A stretch of 64,000 bases of DNA from Paenibacillus oleatilyticus (GTDB lineage Bacteria > Bacillota > Bacilli > Paenibacillales > NBRC-103111): contig NZ_JAHNZO010000001.1 in the NCBI RefSeq assembly GCF_018998565.1, forward strand, positions 692,424-756,423, read 5' to 3'. The notes beneath the pieces were generated by a model. It was not told the DNA's origin. It searched no databases and was given only the letters and a program-made list of their open reading frames with translations. The position numbers were made by a program, and so were the translations under genes. Shown piece by piece: positions 58,808-64,000 of the stretch. The first letter of the stretch is position 1. Each line of letters starts with the position of its first letter.

Positions 58808-59848
58808 CTATGCCGAAATTTTAGGATAAGCAGCGTGCTTGGAAAACGTAAGCGAAACCGATTGTCCGCCGGACAGTTCAACGGCTTCTTCCCGGGGCAG
58901 GAACATGCGCAGGACGCCTGCTTCGGTTAGCAGCGTGATCTCAGCATAATGCCCGAGCACCATCACTTGTTTTACGGTGGCCGCCAGACCGGGGAACGAC
59001 GCATCCTTCCATCGGACGTCCTCCGGCCGGACCGCGATCACGACATCTCCGTGCAGATGTCTGGAATCGGGAAGCTCCAAGTTTTGCAGCGTAATGCTTC
59101 CGTTATGCGCCACCCCCTCCAGCATGTTCATGCGTCCGATAAAATTCGCGACAAACAGCGTCTGCGGAGCGTCATAGATGGCTTGCGGCGAATCGGACTG
59201 CTCGATATGACCGCGGTTCATGACGATGATCCGGTCGGACAGCGACAGCGCCTCTTCCTGATCGTGCGTGACGAACATCATCGTCAGCTTCGTCGACGAT
59301 TGGATTTCCCGGAGCTCCTCTCGGAGCTCTGCGCGCAATTTGGCGTCCAGCGCCGAGAAAGGCTCGTCCAGCAGCAGAACCTCCGGTTCCAGCAGCAAAG
59401 CTCTCGCCACGGCCACACGCTGCTGCTGTCCGCCCGACAGCTCGGTCGGCCGTTTCTTCTCCGCGCCGGGCAGCCGGACGAGCTTGAGTGCCCGGTCCAC
59501 CGCTTCTTGAATTTGATCCTTCTTCATTTTGCGGATTTTCAGGCCAAAGGCCAGATTCTCGAACACATTCATATGCGGCCATAAATTGTAGCTTTGAAAC
59601 ACCATCGCGGTCGGACGCTTCTCCGGGGGAAGATGCAGCACGCTCTTGCCCGCAATCAGAATATCGCCGGAGTCCGGTTCCAGAAATCCGCCGACCGAGC
59701 GGAGCACCGTCGTTTTGCCGCAGCCCGACGGGCCCAGCAAAGTAACAAGTTCTCCATGATGGATATCGAACGATATCCCGGTCACGCCTTCACCTGTTTT
59801 GTAACGTTTGGATAAATTTCGAATCGATAATTGAACTGGAGTAGTCAT
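58808..59848 (-). CDS. ABC transporter ATP-binding protein (PotA/FbpC/UgpC-like)
   Basis: A 346-residue ATPase. Walker A GPSGCGKTT (near residue 38), Q-loop MVFQSYNLWPHM, signature LSGGQQQR, Walker B VLLLDEPFSALD and H-loop FVTHDQEEAL are complete. A TOBE-like C-terminal domain (DVVIAVRPEDVRW) follows. It energises import by the two permeases. AAGGAGG precedes ATG 59848. Confidence 0.94.
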   Translation of the reverse strand: MTTPVQLSIRNLSKRYKTGEGVTGISFDIHHGELVTLLGPSGCGKTTVLRSVGGFLEPDSGDILIAGKSVLHLPPEKRPTAMVFQSYNLWPHMNVFENLAFGLKIRKMKKDQIQEAVDRALKLVRLPGAEKKRPTELSGGQQQRVAVARALLLEPEVLLLDEPFSALDAKLRAELREELREIQSSTKLTMMFVTHDQEEALSLSDRIIVMNRGHIEQSDSPQAIYDAPQTLFVANFIGRMNMLEGVAHNGSITLQNLELPDSRHLHGDVVIAVRPEDVRWKDASFPGLAATVKQVMVLGHYAEITLLTEAGVLRMFLPREEAVELSGGQSVSLTFSKHAAYPKISA

Positions 59849-59863
59849 CGTCCTGCCTCCTTG

Positions 59864-60688
59864 CTATTTCATGGTGAAGCCGCTGGACATCACATCCGCA
59901 CTGACAAAGCGCCGTGATACCATCAGCAAAATAATGGTAGGCAGCGTCAAAATAATGGAAAATACGGCGCCGGCCGTTGCCGGATAGTCTTGTACCGCTC
60001 CGTACATAATCAGCGGCATCGTTTTGAAGTCGGGCATCCCTACCATAAACGTTCCTTGCGCTTCGTCCAAAGAGGACAGGAACGTAAAGATCGAAGCTAC
60101 AATAATGCCCGGCAGCGCCATCGGAAGCGTAATATTCCAGAACACGCGAAACGGGCCCGCCCCCGCGTCTCTTGCGGCTTCTTCCTGTGCCTGATGCACG
60201 CTCTTGAACGAAGCGGCCGGAATCCATGTCATATACATCAAGGTGTTAATCACATGAATGAGAACAACGCCCACAAAGGTATTCATCAAGCCGACCTTGA
60301 AAAACAGCACCGCGATGGCGACATATAAGCCCATTTTCGGAAACGCATTGGTCAGCAGGAACGAGAATAGAAACCAACGGCTGAACGGAAATTGAATGCG
60401 CGCGAAAGCATAGGCCGCGGGAACGCAGATGACAATCGACAGCGCCGTGACGACGGAAGCAATCAGAAAAGACAAGCCGATCGACTTTAAAATTTCAGGC
60501 TGGGACAATACGAATTTCCACCAGGTTAGAGACCAGCTTTGCGGCAGCGCCGCCGGGTACTGCCACTTTCCCGAAAAGGCGAGCAGCGCCAAATTGATTA
60601 GCGGTCCCAGAAAAAAGAAGACGAACAGGGCAAAAACGACAAACTCGACGATTTTTCTTTTTCCCAAGCTTTTGAAGTACCAACTCAT
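59864..60688 (-). CDS. ABC transporter permease (second subunit)
   Basis: A 274-residue permease with six helices. The EAA motif reads AAGFK-like EEAARDAGAGPFRVFWNITLP near residue 180. First gene of the operon; GAGGAGGTGA lies before the ATG, and two LacI-type palindromes occupy the promoter. In this operon order (permease, ATPase, binding protein, permease) the two permeases flank the other transport genes. Confidence 0.9.
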   Translation of the reverse strand: MSWYFKSLGKRKIVEFVVFALFVFFFLGPLINLALLAFSGKWQYPAALPQSWSLTWWKFVLSQPEILKSIGLSFLIASVVTALSIVICVPAAYAFARIQFPFSRWFLFSFLLTNAFPKMGLYVAIAVLFFKVGLMNTFVGVVLIHVINTLMYMTWIPAASFKSVHQAQEEAARDAGAGPFRVFWNITLPMALPGIIVASIFTFLSSLDEAQGTFMVGMPDFKTMPLIMYGAVQDYPATAGAVFSIILTLPTIILLMVSRRFVSADVMSSGFTMK

Positions 60689-60708
60689 GGAATTTTCACC
60701 TCCTCACG

Positions 60709-60781
60709 AAATTGGTATCGATACCAATTTTCGAAAAATAAAAAGCGCCTACTTCACAGCTGCACTCTGGTATCGATACCA
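60709..60781 (-). promoter_or_regulatory. Two LacI-type palindromic operators before the transport operon
   Basis: ATTGGTATCGATACCAAT (60711-60728) is a perfect palindrome that extends symmetrically two bases further on each side. TGGTATCGATACCA recurs at 60768-60781. Centres are 55 bp apart. The form, with a central CG, is classical for LacI-family repressors, and the operon contains one. Confidence 0.85.
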
Positions 60782-61096
60782 ATTTTGACCGTAACAACAT
60801 ATGCTTAACTTTTCAGCCTCCCTGCTTCGCAATTTCTATTTTAAGAATAGAAGACGATTGTAAAATTCGATCGATAGAATTGTAAACGGGAGTTCATGAT
60901 CTTTTAAATGATTTGTAAAAGGGGGTTAGGAGTTGTGATAAAATCGCAATGTCTTTATAGGCAAATTGAAAAGAAAAGTGAAAATTCTTCTATCTCCGAA
61001 CGAATGCATCCCGAATATAAATGTGAAAAAAATGATCTCTCTCACGAAAATCGTGTATAATGTAGGAAATAATGCCCATACAGGAGGTGGATTAAT
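60782..61096. other. AT-rich spacer with promoter for the unknown membrane protein
   Basis: No coding region found. CACGA-aaa-TCGTG (61043-61055) is an inverted repeat directly abutting a TATAAT box (61056-61061), which would serve the gene at 61097. AATTC-N8-GAATT occurs at 60864-60881. AT content rises sharply compared with the operon to the left. Confidence 0.5.
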
Positions 61097-61636
61097 TTGG
61101 GAATTGCTATTACTGTAGTCATATTAGTGTTACTGTGGTTAGGAATGATGAAACTTAGAAAATTCAGAGGCAACTATCGAAATAAGATGGAAGAACTGAA
61201 TGCAGTTGAATCCATATATGTTTCTCACATTGAAGGATTACCTATTCCACAGGGAACAGCGACATGGCTTTATGCTTGCCCAGACAAAGTAGTGATTGAA
61301 TCTAAAAATGGAAACTTCGAAGTTCCGAACGATCGAATCATAAATTTCGCAGCACTTTCCGAAGAGGATGTTAAGCAAATTGAAAAAAGCGTGATCGGCC
61401 GTGCTGTGGTGGGCGGGATTCTTCTTGGTGGTTTGGGGGCTATCGTCGGTGGCTTAAGCGGTGTAGGGACAAAAGGAAAAAAAGTAATTCGTCATTTTTT
61501 CGTCATTAATTACACGAATAAAGATGGCGATACAGCTATTGTTACTTTTGAAAATAATGTGAACGACTTGAAGTTATTTGCGGACAAATTTTCAGAAATA
61601 ATAGGAATTGATCCCAACAAAAGAATCACTCTCTGA
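61097..61636 (+). CDS. Unknown protein with N-terminal membrane anchor and glycine-rich segment
   Basis: I do not recognise this 179-residue protein. It has an N-terminal helix (ITVVILVLLWLGMMKL), a soluble part resembling a small PH-like beta domain (VVIESKNGNFEVPNDRIINF), a hydrophobic glycine-zipper segment (VGGILLGGLGAIVGGLSG, about residues 110-127), and a beta/alpha end (HFFVINYTNKDGDTAIVTFE). Start is TTG with AGGAGGTGG upstream. Base composition is clearly more AT-rich than in the neighbours to the left, suggesting recent acquisition together with the adjoining vgb locus. The glycine zipper may insert into membranes. Confidence 0.75.
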   Translation: MGIAITVVILVLLWLGMMKLRKFRGNYRNKMEELNAVESIYVSHIEGLPIPQGTATWLYACPDKVVIESKNGNFEVPNDRIINFAALSEEDVKQIEKSVIGRAVVGGILLGGLGAIVGGLSGVGTKGKKVIRHFFVINYTNKDGDTAIVTFENNVNDLKLFADKFSEIIGIDPNKRITL

Positions 61637-61680
61637 TAGATTATGCGAACGTTCATGCAAACGCTAGATTAATATGATAA

Positions 61681-61719
61681 AGCGGCAGCCAAGGGCTTTG
61701 ATAAGCCCAGGCTGCCGCG
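61681..61719. terminator. Terminator between the unknown gene and vgb
   Basis: GCGGCAGCC ... GGCTGCCGC with an inner GGGCTT/AAGCCC stem lies between the two convergent genes. T tracts are poor on both sides, so efficiency is uncertain. Confidence 0.65.
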
Positions 61720-61735
61720 ATTGGCTGTAAAAGTT

Positions 61736-62623
61736 TTAGTTAAGTACCAGACGTCCGATCTGATTACACTCTTCAGCAAACCAAATATCGCCGTTAGGAC
61801 CCATTGCGATACCATGGGGCTCAGCATTCTTTGCCGGTATTGCGTATTCTGTAATAACCCCTTCCGTTGTAATTCGGCCGATTTGGTTACCGCCCCATTC
61901 CGTGAACCATAGATCCCCGTTTCTCCCGCAAAGGATCGCATGAGGCCGGGCATTCGGCGTCGGTATAACAAATTCGCTAACCTCGCCCGAGGACGTCATT
62001 CTACCGATTTTATTTCCCATGATTTGCACAAACCATAATGCTTCGTCAGGTCCGGGCGTAATGCCGACAGGCCCGGAGTTAGGCGTTGGAATCGAATATT
62101 CCTTTACCTCGCCTCCGGTGGTGATTCTCCCGATGGTATTGCTCTGATTCTGTGTAAACCATAATGCCCCGTCCGGACCCGGAGTAATAAAAGAGGGAAA
62201 GGCTTTGGGATGAGGCAATTCAAACTCCGTGATTTCCCCTGATTTTATTATCCTTCCGATTCTGCCGCTATTCATTTCGGTAAACCACATGGCGCCATCA
62301 GGACCTTCCGTTATGCCAAAAGGCGCGGAATCCGCGGCAGGAAGGTCATATTCGGCAAAATGACCGTCCATCGACATTCTCCCGATCTTGTTTGCACGAT
62401 ATTCTGTAAACCATAAGTCGCCGGTCCGATCCGAAACGATGGACATTACTCCTGCATTAGCTGTCGGAACGAGAAATGAAAATATTTCACCTTCGGCATG
62501 GATTCGTCCGATTCGATTTCCCTTCTGTTCCGTAAACCACATCGCCCCGTCTTTTCCGGCGGTTATTCCGTAGGGCCCTGAATTTTGTCCATTGACCGCA
62601 TATTCGTGTATCGTAAACCTCAT
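61736..62623 (-). CDS. vgb: Virginiamycin B (streptogramin B) lyase
   Basis: A 295-residue seven-bladed beta-propeller built of repeats such as [19 protein letters not shown]. Vgb linearises streptogramin B antibiotics by elimination at the ester bond. Residues equivalent to H228, E268 and H270 of the staphylococcal enzyme are present with identical spacing: RPHAIL, then 40 and 42 residues later EPH in NAEPHGI; a Tyr near residue 19 fits Y18. GGGGAGGTC precedes ATG 62623. It lies 23 bases downstream of a decayed vat gene, so it was the second gene of a vat-vgb operon. It appears intact. Confidence 0.92.
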   Translation of the reverse strand: MRFTIHEYAVNGQNSGPYGITAGKDGAMWFTEQKGNRIGRIHAEGEIFSFLVPTANAGVMSIVSDRTGDLWFTEYRANKIGRMSMDGHFAEYDLPAADSAPFGITEGPDGAMWFTEMNSGRIGRIIKSGEITEFELPHPKAFPSFITPGPDGALWFTQNQSNTIGRITTGGEVKEYSIPTPNSGPVGITPGPDEALWFVQIMGNKIGRMTSSGEVSEFVIPTPNARPHAILCGRNGDLWFTEWGGNQIGRITTEGVITEYAIPAKNAEPHGIAMGPNGDIWFAEECNQIGRLVLN

Positions 62624-62646
62624 ACAATTGACCTCCCCATCAAGCA

Positions 62647-63137
62647 TCAAAGATGCTGTTTCATTTTTCTCAGCGTATCCATATCTCCGCTTACGATTGC
62701 GCCAATATACCGGTTGATGAGTTCGATGTCGGAATCCCGACATTATATGTCCAATAGTTCCTGAATCACCTCCGGCGAGAAACGCTTCCGTATCTCCCTT
62801 GCAGGATTTCCACCGACATGGTATAAGGTTCGACATCCTTTACGATTACGGCTTCAGCCGCTATAATTGCTCCGTCGCCGATACGCACGCCCGGCATGAT
62901 GGTTGCACGTCTGCCGATCCAGACGTCGTTGCCAACGATCGTATCTCCTTTAATCGGCAATTGTTCCAAAGATGGCGTATTTTTTTTCCACCCGTTTCTA
63001 AAAATGTTGAATGGAAAAGTTGATTCGTCCATTCTGTGGTTCCCGCCATCCATCATAAATCTGACCTCGGGAGCAATGGAACAAAGCTTGCTATGATCAA
63101 TTTTGTCCCGATGACCTCATAATGGTACAAGAAAATT
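62647..63137 (-). pseudogene. vat: Decayed streptogramin A acetyltransferase (vat / xenobiotic acetyltransferase)
   Basis: Left-handed beta-helix acetyltransferase remains are readable in three frames. One frame has FLYHYEVIG...KLII; the next, [21 protein letters not shown] through [34 protein letters not shown] and VEPYTM; the third has [24 protein letters not shown], then a stop, then [20 protein letters not shown]. Single-base losses fit at about 63088 (GGC to GC) and near 62820 (ATGGTC to ATGTC), and an in-frame stop follows LLDI. The first 45-50 codons are missing. Several independent lesions argue against a sequencing error. Confidence 0.85.
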
Positions 63138-63163
63138 TGATGCTAAAGAAAGAAGATAAACGC

Positions 63164-63198
63164 AAAAAACCTCCTATTCCGATGTTCGGATAGGAGGC
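63164..63198 (-). terminator. Terminator in the leader of the vat-vgb locus
   Basis: On the minus strand CCTCCTATCCGA-aca-TCGGAATAGGAGG is followed by TTTTTTG. It stands between the upstream attenuator and the vat remnant, so transcripts must pass it to reach vgb. Confidence 0.75.
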
Positions 63199-63268
63199 AG
63201 GCACATACGGTCAAAAAAAGACGTACTCATCCTTTACATGAAGAGTCGTTCTTCTTCTTTGCACATGC

Positions 63269-63356
63269 AAAAAAGCCCATGCTAATCCTATCCTGAAAGC
63301 ATCGTGTATCACGATTTTTTCTTGGAAAAGATAGGATTAGTAGATCATTGGCTTTT
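63269..63356 (-). promoter_or_regulatory. Candidate ribosome-mediated attenuator of the streptogramin-resistance locus
   Basis: On the minus strand, AAAAGCCAATG and CTAATCCTATC (63356-63346 and 63340-63330) pair with GATAGGATTAG and CATGGGCTTTT (63292-63282 and 63281-63271). A small ATCGTG/CACGAT hairpin lies in the loop, and TTTTTTGC closes the structure. This is a terminator of about 22 bp with A-tract and U-tract. The upstream ORF ends inside its left arm (stop TAA 63339-63337), so a stalled ribosome would prevent folding. Confidence 0.65.
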
Positions 63357-63363
63357 GAGTCAC
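63337..63363 (-). CDS. Short leader ORF (8 codons from GTG, or 3 codons from ATG)
   Basis: GTG 63363 or in-frame ATG 63348 leads to TAA at 63339-63337, encoding MTQKPMIY or MIY. The purine stretch GAAAGGG lies immediately upstream of the GTG and about 12-14 bases upstream of the ATG; neither spacing is ideal. Tiny leader ORFs before antibiotic-resistance genes sense ribosome-targeting drugs. Coding is inferred from position within the terminator arm. Confidence 0.45.
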   Translation of the reverse strand: MTQKPMIY

Positions 63364-63385
63364 CCTTTCGTTAATGCTTGTAGTA

Positions 63386-63414
63386 ACTTTACCACACGCC
63401 TTACATATAATCAA
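63386..63414 (-). promoter_or_regulatory. Promoter for the leader/vat-vgb transcript
   Basis: On the minus strand TTGATT (63414-63409), a 17-base spacer and TAAAGT (63391-63386) form a plausible sigma-A promoter, with start near 63379, just ahead of the leader ORF. Confidence 0.6.
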
Positions 63415-63503
63415 TTCCATTTATTCAGTTAAAAAGTCTTGAAAACCGACTATTACGAATATAAATTCGTGATTGACAAATTCTCGAAGGAGGGTAGTCA
63501 TAA

Positions 63504-63644
63504 ATGCAAATATCAAAGGAGGTGCACAGCCCAATGGCCTGGAGGTGTTCGGCGATCTTCTTTTTGTTGCCGATATGGGTAATGCCGCCGATCATTTTTT
63601 ATCCAATATCACGGGGGAGGGGGGGAATATCAGAATTCGGATAA
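63504..63644 (+). CDS. Short ORF of doubtful status near the rRNA terminator
   Basis: ATG 63504 with GAAGGAGGG opens 46 codons to TAA 63644; the product has one hydrophobic stretch (SAIFFLLPIWVMPPIIFY). A second AAAGGAGGTG precedes an in-frame ATG at 63534. However, another plus-strand frame over the same bases reads more like ordinary protein (GLEVFGDLLFVADMGNAADH, then FLSNITGEGGNIRI), with no start codon. One frame may be a frameshifted remnant of the other. No promoter was recognised. Confidence 0.3.
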   Translation: MQISKEVHSPMAWRCSAIFFLLPIWVMPPIIFYPISRGRGGISEFG

Positions 63645-63655
63645 ATTCCGAAGTT

Positions 63656-63685
63656 TATAAAAAAAATAACCCCCGAATGGGGTTA
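63656..63685 (-). terminator. Terminator of the rRNA operon
   Basis: On the minus strand AACCCC-attc-GGGGGTT followed by ATTTTTTTT lies immediately after the 5S gene. Confidence 0.9.
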
Positions 63686-63687
63686 CT

Positions 63688-63804
63688 GCTTGGCGACGTC
63701 CTACTCTCCCGGGACCCTGCGGTCCAAGTACCATCGGCGCTGGAAGGCTTAACGTTCGTGTTCGGGATGGGTACGCGTGGTTCCCTTCCGCCATCATCAC
63801 CAAA
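63688..63804 (-). rRNA. rrf: 5S ribosomal RNA
   Basis: About 117 bases. On the minus strand it begins TTTGGTGATGATGGCGGAAG, contains the universal CCCATCCCGAACACG and GGGAGAGTAGGACG stretches, and ends near CGCCAAGCAG. Length and order (23S-5S) fit Bacillales. No tRNA lies between it and the terminator. Confidence 0.96.
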
Positions 63805-63874
63805 CATAATCAAGGCTTGTACCTTGAAAACTAGATGCGAAATTTATTCAACTTCAATGGTTAGCTTATGGTTT

Positions 63875-64000
63875 TGGATAAGCCCTCGACCGATTAGTAT
63901 TCGTCAGCTGCACACGTTGCCGTGCTTCCACCCCGAACCTATCAACCTCGTCGTCTACAAGGGGTCTTACATACTGGGAAATCTCATCTTGAGGGGGGCT
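63875..64000 (-). rRNA. rrl: 23S ribosomal RNA, 3' end (partial)
   Basis: On the minus strand the sequence runs into ...ACTAATCGGTCGAGGGCTTA, the conserved 23S 3' end; the rest lies beyond the window. The exact end is uncertain by a few bases. The 70-base 23S-5S spacer (63805-63874) contains no tRNA. Confidence 0.95.

Noticed and set aside
62629..62836. N-terminal extension of vgb
   Set aside because: The in-frame upstream stretch is vat sequence in the wrong frame, and a strong ribosome binding site precedes ATG 62623.

Overview
The window looks like a chromosomal segment from a Paenibacillus-type member of the Bacillales. The evidence is moderately high GC, strong AGGAGG ribosome binding sites, frequent TTG/GTG starts, sporulation genes (lytH, yunB, a KatX-like catalase), a yutD-lipA-lytH-yunB neighbourhood reminiscent of Bacillus subtilis yut/yun, and a Paenibacillus-style peptide quorum-sensing pair. 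There is no prophage, insertion sequence or CRISPR array.

Layout. 1-5.5 kb: the tail of a probable alpha-glucan phosphorylase, a YvfRSTU-type ABC transporter plus DesK/DesR-type two-component operon, a PilZ protein and NAD kinase. 5.5-12 kb: yutD, lipA, larB-larC1, an oppositely oriented larC2, lytH and yunB. 12-15.2 kb: a His-rich CadA-type metal ATPase and its CadC-type sensor. 15.3-22.7 kb: a secreted alpha/beta hydrolase, a GntR/DUF1648 pair, a TetR regulator with two matching operators around itself and an HXXEE membrane protein, a catalase and a YetF protein. 22.7-25 kb: an ECF sigma factor fused to a long C-terminal domain, plus a 45-residue membrane peptide. 25.6-34 kb: an orphan peptide-binding lipoprotein, a flavin monooxygenase and a four-gene operon for D-amino-acid peptides (D-amino acid transaminase, dipeptidase, serine hydrolase, DmpA-like aminopeptidase) beside a LysR gene. 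34-41 kb: a second LysR gene, an aldo/keto reductase, an M29 aminopeptidase, an RRNPP regulator with an overlapping 42-residue propeptide, YlmA, and an Lrp/MFS pair. 42-51.9 kb: a methionine/homoserine-type cluster under a GntR/FCD regulator, followed by ansA/ansR. 52-60.8 kb: a MATE pump and a LacI-controlled operon (binding-protein ABC transporter, PHP phosphoesterase, glycerophosphodiesterase). 61-63.5 kb: an AT-rich patch with an unknown membrane protein and a streptogramin-resistance locus. 63.66-64 kb: the 3' end of an rRNA operon on the minus strand.

Most notable observations: (i) a decayed vat acetyltransferase upstream of an intact vgb lyase, behind a leader that looks like a ribosome-mediated attenuator with a tiny upstream ORF inside a terminator arm; (ii) an unlisted 42-codon Phr/AloP-like propeptide gene overlapping the stop codon of its RRNPP receptor; (iii) the nickel-pincer cyclometallase LarC divided into two genes on opposite strands; (iv) a cytosolic ECF sigma factor carrying repeats of a type usually outside the membrane. 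Several regulators can be paired with palindromic operators read directly from the sequence.
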